A stretch of 64,000 nucleotides of DNA from Streptomyces spectabilis (lineage in GTDB: Bacteria > Actinomycetota > Actinomycetes > Streptomycetales > Streptomycetaceae). The notes below the pieces were generated by a model that saw nothing but the letters and a program-made list of their open reading frames with translations, was not told the origin of the DNA and did no database searches. The stretch spans positions 7,512,501 to 7,576,500 of the forward strand of contig NZ_CP023690.1 in assembly GCF_008704795.1 (NCBI RefSeq). Reading direction: 5' to 3'. Numbering within the stretch: position 1 is the first letter of the stretch; each line of letters begins with the position of its first letter. Of this stretch, positions 35,115 through 43,902 are shown piece by piece. The translations under genes were made by a program, and so were the position numbers.

Positions 35115-35653
35115 GGCGCGGCCCCCTCCGGACGCGGCGCCGCGAAGACCGCGCAGGTCGTCGTGGCGTGGGCGTGCAGCTTGCCGTCGGCGGAGCTGGT
35201 GACGCGGGCCTCGGCCGTGGCCGTCGTCCTGCCGACGTGCAGGGCGGTCGCGTCGCAGCGCAGGCGCGGTGAGTCCGCGAACACCGGGCGGACGAAGTTC
35301 ACGCTGAGCTGTGTCGTGGTGTAGGCCCGGCCCGGGGGCAGCAGGGTCGCGACGGCGCAGCCGAGGGCGGAGTCGAGCAGCGCGGCCAGGACGCCCCCGT
35401 GCACCGTCCCCATGGGGTTCAGGAGGTGCTCGCCCGGGTCGATCTCGAACACCGCCGTGCCCTCGCCGTAGCCGACCAGGTGGTAGTCGAGGGTCGAGCC
35501 CAGGGGCGGCTCCGGAAGCTCCCCGGCGAGGATCTTCCGCAGCAGTTCCGGACCGCTCACGTCCCCCGCCTCGGCCCAGGGGACCGGTGGTTCCCAGGTG
35601 TGCGTGCGGACGCGCGGCCCGTGCGGGTCCGGCCGCGCTGGCTGCCCTGTCAT
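35111..35653 (-). CDS. PaaI-family hotdog thioesterase
   Basis: A 180-residue hotdog-fold protein. The conserved block LLNPMGTVHGGVLAALLDSALGCAV contains the HGG and the catalytic Asp region of PaaI-type acyl-CoA thioesterases. The ATG at 35653 was chosen because the upstream part of the frame is low-complexity Arg/Pro sequence. It is translationally coupled to the DUF4326 gene. Confidence 0.82.
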   Translation of the reverse strand: MTGQPARPDPHGPRVRTHTWEPPVPWAEAGDVSGPELLRKILAGELPEPPLGSTLDYHLVGYGEGTAVFEIDPGEHLLNPMGTVHGGVLAALLDSALGCAVATLLPPGRAYTTTQLSVNFVRPVFADSPRLRCDATALHVGRTTATAEARVTSSADGKLHAHATTTCAVFAAPRPEGAAP

Positions 35654-35752
35654 CGGAGTGCTCCGTCCTTCGGCCCCGCGCGCGCCGTTCGGCTCGCGCC
35701 GCTCTCCTTCGACTCTCGCTGGCTTCGGCGACGGCCGCGCGCCGGGCACGGG

Positions 35753-36247
35753 TCAGCGGGCCGGACGCCCGTCCTCCAGCTCCACCGCGCCGCCGCCCGC
35801 CGCCAGCACGTCGAGCGCGGCCCGAAGGCGGCGCGCCAGCGGTTCCGAGAGGTACGCGTCCAGGTCCGCGGGGGCCACCAGGCGCCAGGAGAGCAGCTCC
35901 TCCTCCTGGATCCGGATGGCCGCGAACCGCTCGTCGGGGAGCACCCCGCCGTCGTACAGGAACGCCACCAGCGGCGGCCGCTCGTCCGTGCCCGGCACCC
36001 AGTCGACCACGAGGAGGCCGCCGGGCTCGATGTCCAGGCCGACCTCCTCGGCGGTCTCGCGACGCGCGCCCTGCCGGGGCGTCTCGCCGTCGGCCGACTC
36101 GACCCCGCCGCCGGGAAGCGCCCATTTCTCGCGGTAGTTGGGCTCGACGAGCAGGACGCGGCCCGCCGGGTCCCGGATCACGGCGGCGGCTCCGGCGAGG
36201 ACGCGCGGGAGACCCGCGATGTAGGCGGCGTAATCGAGAGTCGTCAC
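35753..36247 (-). CDS. NUDIX hydrolase
   Basis: A 164-residue protein with an almost complete Nudix box, GGGVESADGETPRQGARRETAEEVGLDI (REtaEEVG core). It hydrolyses a nucleoside-diphosphate-linked compound; the substrate is not predictable. The GTG at 36247 is the likely start: on the minus strand TACCCT ends 7 nt upstream and only pyrimidines lie between, so the transcript is leaderless. The upstream ATG at 36304 would read through a strong hairpin. Confidence 0.82.
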   Translation of the reverse strand: MTTLDYAAYIAGLPRVLAGAAAVIRDPAGRVLLVEPNYREKWALPGGGVESADGETPRQGARRETAEEVGLDIEPGGLLVVDWVPGTDERPPLVAFLYDGGVLPDERFAAIRIQEEELLSWRLVAPADLDAYLSEPLARRLRAALDVLAAGGGAVELEDGRPAR

Positions 36248-36254
36248 GGAGGGA

Positions 36255-36260
36255 AGGGTA
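36255..36260 (-). promoter_or_regulatory. -10 box of leaderless NUDIX transcript
   Basis: TACCCT on the minus strand, 7 nt before the GTG start at 36247. The intervening TCCCTCC cannot act as a ribosome-binding site, which supports the leaderless call. Confidence 0.5.
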
Positions 36261-36263
36261 GCC

Positions 36264-36299
36264 CCGCGCGGTGGGGCGCCGAGGTGCCCCACCGCGCGG
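36264..36299 (-). terminator. Hairpin terminator after the BCCT gene
   Basis: A perfect 14-bp stem (CCGCGCGGTGGGGC and its complement) with an 8-nt loop. It lies between the BCCT stop codon and the NUDIX promoter on the same strand. No T-tract follows. Confidence 0.6.
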
Positions 36300-36329
36300 A
36301 GCACGCCCCCGCGCGACCCCCGAGCGCCC

Positions 36330-38048
36330 TCAGTCGTCCGCCCGCCCCCGGGACCGCGCGATCCGGCGGAGCCGCGGGTGCCGGTCGGCCGACTGCGAGG
36401 TCATGGCGTCGCCGACCATCGCCCGCACCGCGTCCCGCAGCCCGTGCAGCGCCGTGTGCCGCGCGGGCCCCGCCCCCGGGTCCACCCGCAGCTCCTTCAG
36501 GAGCGCCCAGCACAGCGCCAGCATGACGACGACGAACGGCAGGGCCACCAGAATGGTCGCGCTCTGCAGGGACTTGAGACCGCCCGCGACGAGCAGCACG
36601 GCGGCCACCGCCGACATCAGCGCGCCCCACGTGACGACGAGCCAGGTGGGCGGGTGCAGCGAGCCGCGGCTGCTGAGCGAGCCCATCACGAGCGAGGCGG
36701 AGTCGGCGCTGGTGATGAAGTACGTCATGACGAGGACCATCGCCACCCACGAGGTGACCGTGGTGAGCGGCAGGCCGTCCAGCATGGCGAACAGGGACGC
36801 CTCCGCGCCCTCCTTGGCCTTGGCCGCCATGTCCACCGCACCGGTCAGATCGAGCCGGATGCCGGTGCCGCCCATCACGCAGAACCACACCACGGTCGCC
36901 CCGCTCGGCACGAGCAGCACCCCGATGAGGAACTCCCGGATCGTACGGCCGTGGGAGATCCGCGCGATGAACGTGCCGACGAACGGCGCCCAGGACAGCC
37001 ACCACGCCCAGTAGAAGATCGTCCACGCGCCGAGCCAGGTGCTGTCGGTGAAGGCGCCGGTGCGCGTGGCCATCGGCAGCAGCTCGTGCAGGAAGCCGCC
37101 GACGCTCGCCGGGATCGCGTCCAGGATGAACACGGTCGGGCCGAGCACGAAGACGAACAGCATCAGGAGGGCGGCGAGCGCGAGGTTGAGGGTGCTCAGC
37201 CACTTCACACCGCGGTGCACCCCGGAGAAGGCGGAGAGCACGAAGGCCGCGCCGAGCGAGGCGATGATGATCAGCTGGAGGGTGGTGGTGTCCGCCACGC
37301 CCGCGGTGAGGTGCAGCCCGGTGGCGACCTGGAGCGCGCCGACGCCGAGGCTCGTGGCGGTGCCGAAGACGGTCGCGAAGACGGCGAGCAGATCGATGAC
37401 CCGGCCGGGCCACCCGGCCGCCCGCGCCTCGCCGATCAGCGGGACGAAGACCGAGCTGAGCCGGTTGCCGCGGCCCTTGCGGAAGCCCGCGTACGCGAGG
37501 GCGAGGCCCGCGATGCCGTAGATCGCCCACGGCGTCAGGGTCCAGTGGAAGAAGGAGTACTCGAACGCGACGCGGGCGGCGCCCCCGGTGCGGGGCTCGG
37601 CGCCGGAGGCGGGCGGCGGGTCGAGGTAGTGCGTGAGCGGTTCCCCGACGCCGTAGAACATCAGGCCGATGCCCATGCCCGCGCTGAACATCATCGCGAT
37701 CCAGGCGAGGTTGGTGAACTCCGGCTCGGAGTCGTCGGCACCGAGCCGGATCCGGCCGAAGCGGCCGACCGCGAGCAGGACGCACAGGATCAGGAAGACA
37801 TCGGCGGCGATCACGAAGAGCCAGGCGAAGTTGTCCAGGACCCAGGAGAGGGCGGAGCCGGTCGTGCTCTCGAAGGACCTCTTGCCGATGGCCGCCCAGG
37901 CGACGACGCCGAGGACGACGAGGGCGCCGATGCCCACGACGGTGAAGTCGGGGGAGCCGTCGGGGGCGGAGCCGGGCGGAGGGGGCGGTTCCGACGGGCC
38001 GCCGGGGGCGTCGTCGGGCAGCGGTTGATCGATCATTTCCGTGCTCAT
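36330..38048 (-). CDS. BCCT-family betaine/choline/carnitine transporter
   Basis: A 572-residue protein with about 12 TM helices. The family signature is seen as FFHWTLTPWAIYGIAGLALAYAGFRKG, with the GMGIGLMFYGVGEP block and the Trp-rich FYWAWWLSWAPFVGTFIARISHGRTIREF. It imports compatible solutes such as glycine betaine with Na+ or H+. The C-terminal cytoplasmic tail (after LKELRVDPG) could be an osmosensory extension. It is divergent from glycerate kinase. Confidence 0.88.
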   Translation of the reverse strand: MSTEMIDQPLPDDAPGGPSEPPPPPGSAPDGSPDFTVVGIGALVVLGVVAWAAIGKRSFESTTGSALSWVLDNFAWLFVIAADVFLILCVLLAVGRFGRIRLGADDSEPEFTNLAWIAMMFSAGMGIGLMFYGVGEPLTHYLDPPPASGAEPRTGGAARVAFEYSFFHWTLTPWAIYGIAGLALAYAGFRKGRGNRLSSVFVPLIGEARAAGWPGRVIDLLAVFATVFGTATSLGVGALQVATGLHLTAGVADTTTLQLIIIASLGAAFVLSAFSGVHRGVKWLSTLNLALAALLMLFVFVLGPTVFILDAIPASVGGFLHELLPMATRTGAFTDSTWLGAWTIFYWAWWLSWAPFVGTFIARISHGRTIREFLIGVLLVPSGATVVWFCVMGGTGIRLDLTGAVDMAAKAKEGAEASLFAMLDGLPLTTVTSWVAMVLVMTYFITSADSASLVMGSLSSRGSLHPPTWLVVTWGALMSAVAAVLLVAGGLKSLQSATILVALPFVVVMLALCWALLKELRVDPGAGPARHTALHGLRDAVRAMVGDAMTSQSADRHPRLRRIARSRGRADD

Positions 38049-38205
38049 GTCGCCCCACTATGGGTGGCTATCCACCGGTTCTCGGGGCTGACGCGCCGTC
38101 CTTGAGCCCAGGTGACCATGGGCAGGGGGCCCTTCCTGCGGTTATGGTCGCAGCGGCGCGACTGCCTTGACGCGAGCAAGGCCCGGAAAGCAAGGGGAAT
38201 GCACG

Positions 38206-39399
38206 GTGGCGGACGCTGGAGTGACGACGGTTCATGACCGGGGCCGCGAGGCGGGGGGCGGCGACGGCCGCGGACATGTGCTGATCGCCGCGGACAAGTT
38301 CAAGGGGTCGCTCACGGCCGTACAGGTCGCCCGGCGCGTGACGGCGGGCCTGCGCCACGTCGTGCCGGACCTGCCGGTGCGGGCGCTGCCGGTGGCGGAC
38401 GGCGGCGACGGCACGGTCGACGCGGCCGTCGCGGCCGGGTTCGAGCGCAGGGAGGTGCGCGTCACCGGGCCGCTGGGCAACGAGGTCACGGCGGCGTACG
38501 CGCTGCGCGAGGGCACGGCCGTGGTGGAGATGGCCGAGGCGTCGGGCCTGCAGCGACTGCCCGACGGCGTGTTCGCGCCCCTCACCGCCACGACGTACGG
38601 CACGGGCGAGCTGATCCGCGCCGCCCTCGACGCGGGCGCGCGCGACATCGTCTTCGGGGTCGGCGGCAGCGCGACCACGGACGGGGGCGCGGGGATGCTG
38701 GCCGCGCTCGGCGGGCGGTTCCTGGACGCGGCCGGGCAGCCGGTCGCCCCCGGCGGCGGGCCACTGCGCGACCTGGAGTCCGCCGATCTGTCCGGGCTTG
38801 ACCCGCGCCTGAAGGACACCGGGATCGTGCTCGCCAGCGACGTCGACAACCCGCTGACCGGCCCCAAGGGCGCCCCCGCGGTGTACGGCCCGCAGAAGGG
38901 CGCGTCACCCGAGGACGTGGCGGCCCTCGACGCCGCGCTCGCGCAGTTCGCGCGGGTGCTCGCCCGGTCCGCCGGACCGCAGGCCCAGGAGTACGCCCAG
39001 GCGCCCGGCGCGGGCGCCGCGGGCGGCATCGGCTACGGCGCCCTCGTGGGGCTCGGCGCGTCCTTCCGGCCCGGCATCGAGGTCATGCTGGACGTCCTCG
39101 GCTTCGCACCCGCCCTTGCCGGGGCACAGCTCGTCATCACCGGTGAGGGCTCCCTCGACGAGCAGACCCTGCACGGCAAGGCGCCCGCCGGGGTCGCCGC
39201 CGCGGCCCGCGCCGCCGGGATCGAGGTCATCGCCGTCTGCGGGCGCCTGGCGCTGTCGCCGACCGCGCTCGGCACGGCGGGCATCCGCCGCGCGTACGCC
39301 CTGACGGACATCGAGCCGGACGTCCGGCGCTGCGTGGCCGAGGCGGGCCCGCTCCTGGAACGCCTCGCGGAGGGCATCGCGCGGGACTGTCTGAGCTGA
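38206..39399 (+). CDS. Glycerate kinase
   Basis: A 397-residue GarK/GlxK-family kinase. Motifs are LIAADKFKGSLTAVQVA at the N-terminus, ADGGDGTVDA, GGSATTDGGAGMLAALGG and ITGEGSLDEQTLHGKAPAGVA. It phosphorylates glycerate, feeding glyoxylate-derived carbon into glycolysis. The GTG at 38206 is preferred because AAGGGGA lies 8 nt upstream. It could use glycerate made from glyoxylate of the ethylmalonyl-CoA pathway, but there is no direct link. Confidence 0.87.
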   Translation: MADAGVTTVHDRGREAGGGDGRGHVLIAADKFKGSLTAVQVARRVTAGLRHVVPDLPVRALPVADGGDGTVDAAVAAGFERREVRVTGPLGNEVTAAYALREGTAVVEMAEASGLQRLPDGVFAPLTATTYGTGELIRAALDAGARDIVFGVGGSATTDGGAGMLAALGGRFLDAAGQPVAPGGGPLRDLESADLSGLDPRLKDTGIVLASDVDNPLTGPKGAPAVYGPQKGASPEDVAALDAALAQFARVLARSAGPQAQEYAQAPGAGAAGGIGYGALVGLGASFRPGIEVMLDVLGFAPALAGAQLVITGEGSLDEQTLHGKAPAGVAAAARAAGIEVIAVCGRLALSPTALGTAGIRRAYALTDIEPDVRRCVAEAGPLLERLAEGIARDCLS

Positions 39400-39410
39400 C
39401 CGCGGAAGGC

Positions 39411-39483
39411 CGGGCGGGCCTGAACCGCAAGAACCCCGGGCGGGCCTGAACCACAAAAACCGGGTGGGCCTGAACCACGAGGA
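39411..39483. repeat. Three imperfect ~25-bp tandem repeats around a terminator
   Basis: CGGG(C/T)GGGCCTGAACC units start at 39411, 39437 and 39461. The third forms the first arm of the terminator hairpin at 39460-39498. Repeated duplication of a terminator arm is the simplest explanation. Confidence 0.6.
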
Positions 39484-39498
39484 TTCAGGCCCACCCGG
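39460..39498 (-). terminator. Intrinsic terminator of the psd-pssA transcript
   Basis: A perfect 15-bp stem (CCGGGTGGGCCTGAA and its complement) with a 9-nt loop. On the minus strand it is followed by TTTTT, so it is a classical intrinsic terminator 19 bp after the pssA stop. Confidence 0.8.
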
Positions 39499-39516
39499 CA
39501 CGAAGGTCACGCGAGG

Positions 39517-40374
39517 CTACGGCAGCTGTGCCGCCCGTGCCTCGCGGCGGTTGTCCCGGAAGTTGTTCACCCGGCGGGCCGTGGCGAAGAGCGGGATCAC
39601 GGCCCCGAGCACCAGCTGCAGCGCGCAGCCCGTCTGGAGCAGCAGCTGCCCGCCCGGCGCGTCGAAGGCCCAGGCCGCGAGCAGCCCCATCGCCGAGACG
39701 ATCCACGCCAGCATGGCCACCGCGAGGGGCCCGCGGGGCTTCGGGTACTCGACGCGGCTGACCATCAGCCACGCCGTACCGATGATCGCGAGGAGCGTGG
39801 CCACGAAGGGCAGCTCAAGGAGCACGATCGAGACGACCGTCAGGGCCCCGAAGGGCGACGGCATCCCCTGGAACACCCCGTCACGCAGTGTCACGCACGA
39901 GAATCTCGCGAGCCGTAGCACCACCGCCAGGAGGACCACGATCGCGCCCACCGCCGCGACCCGCTGATGCGCGTCGTCGGCGACCATCCCGTACACGAGC
40001 ACGAAGTACGCGGGCGCGAGCCCGAAGCTGATCAGGTCCGAGAGGTTGTCCAGCTCCGCGCCCATCGGCGAGGACCGCAGCTTGCGCGCCACGAGGCCGT
40101 CGAACAGGTCGAAGACCGCCGCGCAGAGCATGAGGATCACGGCCGTGGCCGCGCTGTGCCGGGCCATGCCCGACTCGTCACTGCCCGTGAGGTGCGGGAT
40201 GAGGATGCCGGTGGTCGTGAAGTACACCGCCATGAACCCGCACGTGGCGTTACCGAGCGTGAGGGTGTCCGCTATCGACAGACGCAGCGACAGGGGCATG
40301 TCCTCGTCGGCGTCGTCCACGGCGTCGACCGCCTCCGGCACCCAGCCGCCCGTCTGCGCCTCGGGATCAGTCAC
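39517..40374 (-). CDS. pssA: CDP-diacylglycerol--serine O-phosphatidyltransferase
   Basis: A 285-residue membrane enzyme with the CDP-alcohol phosphotransferase signature DGLVARKLRSSPMGAELDN (DGxxAR-x8-GxxxD), followed by the final Asp of the motif. Several TM helices follow. It makes phosphatidylserine, the substrate of the decarboxylase encoded upstream. The GTG at 40374 overlaps the psd stop region by 8 bp; a TTG at 40380 is an alternative. Both enzymes are translationally coupled in one operon. Confidence 0.88.
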   Translation of the reverse strand: MTDPEAQTGGWVPEAVDAVDDADEDMPLSLRLSIADTLTLGNATCGFMAVYFTTTGILIPHLTGSDESGMARHSAATAVILMLCAAVFDLFDGLVARKLRSSPMGAELDNLSDLISFGLAPAYFVLVYGMVADDAHQRVAAVGAIVVLLAVVLRLARFSCVTLRDGVFQGMPSPFGALTVVSIVLLELPFVATLLAIIGTAWLMVSRVEYPKPRGPLAVAMLAWIVSAMGLLAAWAFDAPGGQLLLQTGCALQLVLGAVIPLFATARRVNNFRDNRREARAAQLP

Positions 40375-41023
40375 GGTCAATGCGAGTCACCCCAGCCACG
40401 GTCTTCTGACCGACCTCGACGTCCACCTCGACGCCCTCGGGCAGGTAGATGTCGACGCGCGAGCCGAAGCGGATCAGCCCGATCCGCTCGCCCTGCTCCA
40501 CCTTCGTGCCCTGCGGCACGTACGGCACGATGCGCCGGGCCACCGCGCCCGCGATCTGGATCATCTCGATGTCGCCGAGCTCGGTGTCGAAGTGCCAGAC
40601 AACGCGCTCGTTGTTCTCGCTCTCCTTGTTGAACGCCGGGACGAACCCGCCCGGGATGTGCTCGACCGACGTCACCGTGCCGGCCAGCGGCGCGCGGTTG
40701 ACGTGGACGTTCAGCGGGCTCATGAAGATCGCGACGCGGGTGCGCCCGTCCTTCCACGGCATGATGCTCTGCACGACGCCGTCGGCCGGGGAGATCACCC
40801 TGCCCTGGGTGATCTCGCGCTCGGGGTCGCGGAAGAACCACAGCATGCCCGCGGCGAGTGCGGTGGTCGGTACGGCGAGGGCCGCGGCGCCCTTGGACCG
40901 GCGGGACCGGGCCAGGCTGAGGGCCGCGGTGGCGACGGTCGGCAGGAGCCACGGCGATGCTCCGCGCGCGAGGCGTACGCCAGCCAGGCTGTCGCGAGGT
41001 GCAGAGGTTTGGCTGTGGGGCAT
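40367..41023 (-). CDS. psd: Phosphatidylserine decarboxylase
   Basis: A 218-residue archaeal-type PSD. An N-terminal membrane region (GAAALAVPTTALAAGMLWFF) precedes FRDPEREI, VISPADGVVQSI and the HVNRAPLAG block. The self-cleavage site that forms the pyruvoyl group is the Gly-Ser in GLIRFGSRVDIYLPEG. It converts phosphatidylserine to phosphatidylethanolamine. The ATG at 41023 has a GAAGG site upstream; the upstream frame extension is not conserved-looking. Confidence 0.88.
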   Translation of the reverse strand: MPHSQTSAPRDSLAGVRLARGASPWLLPTVATAALSLARSRRSKGAAALAVPTTALAAGMLWFFRDPEREITQGRVISPADGVVQSIMPWKDGRTRVAIFMSPLNVHVNRAPLAGTVTSVEHIPGGFVPAFNKESENNERVVWHFDTELGDIEMIQIAGAVARRIVPYVPQGTKVEQGERIGLIRFGSRVDIYLPEGVEVDVEVGQKTVAGVTRIDRD

Positions 41024-41205
41024 GGATGACCTTCGTAGCGGATGATGCCGCACTGCATACGGGGGGACGGCGGCTTTCCCGGGATCGTATCGGTTGCGAG
41101 CCACAACTGGGCAAGCGAGGAAGCCGAGTCGGCCGCCCGAGCGTGCTGACTGGGTGTGATCTTCTTCTCGATTAGATCTCGAAGAAATCGCCCCAAACCG
41201 GGCAT

Positions 41206-42411
41206 TCAGCCCTGGAATCGATACTCTTCGAGGAGTCGTCGGCCAATGATCATTTTCTGGATCTCGGCGGTACCTTCACCGATGAGCAGCATCGGCGCCT
41301 CTCGGTACAGGCGCTCGATCTCGTACTCCTTCGAGAAGCCGTAGCCGCCGTGGATCCGGAACGCGTCCTCCACGACTTCCTTGCAGTATTCGGACGCCAG
41401 GTACTTCGCCATCCCTGCTTCGAGGTCGTTTCGCTCCCCGGAGTCCTTTTTGCGTGCTGCGTTTACCATCATCGCATGGGCGGCCTCGACCTTGGTAGCC
41501 ATCTCCGCGAGCTTGAACTGAATTGCCTGGTGCTGCGCGATCGGCTTGCCGAAAGTGTGGCGTTGCTGGGCATAGGAGACGCCCAGTTCGAAGGCACGCT
41601 GAGCGACGCCGCAGCCACGCGCCGCTACGTTCACGCGGCCGACCTCGACGCCGTCCATCATTTGGTAAAACCCCCGGCCGGTGGTCCCGCCGAGCACGCG
41701 ATTGGCTGGAATGCGCAGGTCATCCATGACCAGCTCGGTGGTATCGACCCCCTTGTACCCCATCTTGTCGATCTTGCCCGGGATGGTCAGTCCGGGGCGC
41801 ACCTCGCCGAACCCCGGTTCCTTCTCCACCAGGAACGTCGTCATCGACTTGTGCGGGGCCGTGCCCTCCGGGTGGCCTTCGTCACTTCTGACGAGGACGG
41901 CCACGAGCGTTGACGTACCGCCGTTCGTCAACCACATCTTCTGACCGTTCAGGACGTACTCGTCGCCGTCCTTGACCGCCTTCGACGTGATCGCCGACAC
42001 GTCCGAGCCGAGCGCCGGCTCCGACATGGAGAACGCGCCGCGGACCTCGCCGAGCGCCATCCGCGGCAGGAAGTGCTCCTTCTGCTCCTGCGTGCCGTGC
42101 TGCTTGAGCATGTACGCCACGATGAAGTGGGTGTTGATGATGCCGGACACCGACATCCAGCCGCGCGCTATCTCCTCCACGCACAGCGCGTACGTCAGGA
42201 GCGACTCGCCCAGGCCGCCGTACTCCTCGGGAATCATCAGGCCGAACAGGCCCAACTCCTTGAGCCCGTCCACGATCTGCTGCGGATACTCGTCGCGGTG
42301 CTCCAGGTCCGTCGCGACCGGGATGATCTCTTTGTCGACGAAGTCACGGACGGTGGACAGGATTTCCCGCTGGACGTCCGTGAGGCCTGCGGTCTGGGCG
42401 AGTCGGGTCAT
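41206..42411 (-). CDS. Acyl-CoA dehydrogenase (methylsuccinyl-CoA dehydrogenase candidate)
   Basis: A 401-residue flavoenzyme. Motifs are GLMIPEEYGG, FSMSEPALGSDVSAI, WLTNGGTSTLVAVLVRS and the catalytic Glu in LLIGEGTAEIQKMIIGRRLL. It is the last gene of the ccr operon, so it probably oxidises methylsuccinyl-CoA to mesaconyl-CoA. It has the ordinary ACAD length; the dedicated enzyme of Rhodobacter is longer, so the assignment rests on context. The ATG lies 7 bp after the MaoC stop. Confidence 0.82.
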   Translation of the reverse strand: MTRLAQTAGLTDVQREILSTVRDFVDKEIIPVATDLEHRDEYPQQIVDGLKELGLFGLMIPEEYGGLGESLLTYALCVEEIARGWMSVSGIINTHFIVAYMLKQHGTQEQKEHFLPRMALGEVRGAFSMSEPALGSDVSAITSKAVKDGDEYVLNGQKMWLTNGGTSTLVAVLVRSDEGHPEGTAPHKSMTTFLVEKEPGFGEVRPGLTIPGKIDKMGYKGVDTTELVMDDLRIPANRVLGGTTGRGFYQMMDGVEVGRVNVAARGCGVAQRAFELGVSYAQQRHTFGKPIAQHQAIQFKLAEMATKVEAAHAMMVNAARKKDSGERNDLEAGMAKYLASEYCKEVVEDAFRIHGGYGFSKEYEIERLYREAPMLLIGEGTAEIQKMIIGRRLLEEYRFQG

Positions 42412-42418
42412 GGCTGCC

Positions 42419-42931
42419 TCACTTCTCCTGGGACTTGAGGTCCGGGCGGCCGGGCTGCTCGCCGCCGCGCTCCTTGATGTACGTCTCGGTCGGCACCATC
42501 ACCTTGCGGCGGAACACACACACCAGCGTGCCGTCCTGCTTGTATCCCTTTGTCTCCACGTGGACGATGCCGCGGTCCGACTTCGACCTGGACGGCGTCT
42601 TGTCGAGGACCGTCGTCTCTCCGTAGATCGTGTCGCCGTGGAAGGTCGGCGCCACGTGCTTGAGCGACTCGACCTCCAGGTTCGCGATCGCCTTGCCCGA
42701 GACGTCCGGTACGGACATGCCGAGGAGCAGCGAGTAGATGTAGTTGCCCACGACGACGTTCTTCCCGAAGTCCGTCGTCTTCTCCGCGTAGTTGCTGTCC
42801 ATGTGCAGCGGGTGATGATTCATCGTGAGCAGACAGAACAGGTGGTCGTCGTACTCGGTGACCGTCTTGCCGGGCCAGTGCTTGTAGACGGCGCCGACTT
42901 CGAACTCTTCGTAGGTGCGGCCGAACTGCAT
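42419..42931 (-). CDS. MaoC-type hydratase (mesaconyl-CoA hydratase candidate)
   Basis: A 170-residue hotdog-fold hydratase: YDDHLFCLLTMNHHPLHMDSNYAEK contains the D-x4-H type catalytic pair, followed by VVGNYIYSLLLGMSV. In this operon it should hydrate mesaconyl-C1-CoA to beta-methylmalyl-CoA. The ATG at 42931 follows GGAGG by about 10 nt. A GTG at 42940, which overlaps the previous stop by 4 bp (GTGA), is an alternative start. Confidence 0.8.
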   Translation of the reverse strand: MQFGRTYEEFEVGAVYKHWPGKTVTEYDDHLFCLLTMNHHPLHMDSNYAEKTTDFGKNVVVGNYIYSLLLGMSVPDVSGKAIANLEVESLKHVAPTFHGDTIYGETTVLDKTPSRSKSDRGIVHVETKGYKQDGTLVCVFRRKVMVPTETYIKERGGEQPGRPDLKSQEK

Positions 42932-42936
42932 GTCCC

Positions 42937-43902
42937 TCACGCCTCCGGAGCTTCGAACGTCGACGTGCGCCGCATGCCCGCCGCACGGCCCTTCCCGGAG
43001 ATGACGAGCGCCATCTTCCGGCTCGCCTCGTCGATCATCTCGTCGCCGAGCATCGCCGAGCCCTTCTTGCCGCCCGCCTCGGAGGTGTAGTACGCGTACG
43101 CGTCCAGGATCAGCTCGGCGTGGTCGTAGTCCTCCTGGGACGGCGAGAACACCTCGTTCGCCGCCTCCACCTGGCCGGGGTGCAGGACCCACTTGCCGTC
43201 GAAGCCGAGGGCCGCGGCGCGCCCGGCGACCTCGCGGTAGCCGTCGATGTTCTTGATCTGGAGGAAGGGGCCGTCGATGGCCTGGAGGTCGTGGGTGCGG
43301 GCGGCCATCAGGATGCGCATCAGGATGTAGTGGTACGCGTCCGCCGGGTAGCCGGGCGGCTGCATGCCCACGACGAGCGACTTCATGTTGATCGACGCCA
43401 TGAAGTCCGCGGGGCCGAAGATGATCGTCTCAACTCGTGACGAGGCGCCCGCGATCTCGTCAACATTGACCAGACCCTTCGCGTTCTCGATCTGCGCCTC
43501 GATGCCGATGCGCCCGACCTCGAAGCCCATCGTCTTCTCGATCTGCGTCAGGAGCAGGTCGAGGGCCACGACCTGCTGGGCGTCCTGGACCTTGGGCAGC
43601 ATGATGCAGTCGAGGTTCTGGCCCGCGCCCTCGACGACGGTCACGACGTCGCGGTACGTCCACTCCGTCGTCCAGTCGTTGACGCGCACCACGCGCGTCT
43701 TGCCCGTCCAGTCGCCCTCGTTGAGGAACTTGACGATCGTGTGCCGCGCCTCCGGCTTGGCTAGCGGCGCGCAGGCGTCCTCCAGGTCGAGGAAGACCTG
43801 GTCGGCGGGGAGGCCCTGGGCCTTCTCCAGGAAGCGGGGGTTGCTTCCGGGGACCGCGAGACAGGAGCGGCGGGGGCGAAGGCGGTTGATGGGCTCACTC
43901 AT
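42937..43902 (-). CDS. HpcH/HpaI CoA-ester lyase (malyl-/beta-methylmalyl-CoA lyase)
   Basis: A 321-residue citrate-lyase-beta-like aldolase. Motifs are RRSCLAVPGSNPRFLEKA, FLDLEDACAPLAK (metal/CoA site), MLPKVQDAQQV, IEAQIENAKGL (Glu ligand) and IIFGPADFMASI. In the ethylmalonyl-CoA pathway this enzyme cleaves beta-methylmalyl-CoA to glyoxylate and propionyl-CoA. The start overlaps the meaA stop by 4 bp, so the genes are coupled. Confidence 0.86.
   Translation of the reverse strand: MSEPINRLRPRRSCLAVPGSNPRFLEKAQGLPADQVFLDLEDACAPLAKPEARHTIVKFLNEGDWTGKTRVVRVNDWTTEWTYRDVVTVVEGAGQNLDCIMLPKVQDAQQVVALDLLLTQIEKTMGFEVGRIGIEAQIENAKGLVNVDEIAGASSRVETIIFGPADFMASINMKSLVVGMQPPGYPADAYHYILMRILMAARTHDLQAIDGPFLQIKNIDGYREVAGRAAALGFDGKWVLHPGQVEAANEVFSPSQEDYDHAELILDAYAYYTSEAGGKKGSAMLGDEMIDEASRKMALVISGKGRAAGMRRTSTFEAPEA

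Noticed and set aside
41158-41190. Imperfect hairpin after the acyl-CoA dehydrogenase gene as terminator
   Set aside because: Only a 6-bp TTCTTC/GAAGAA stem with internal mismatches and no T-tract; too weak to call.
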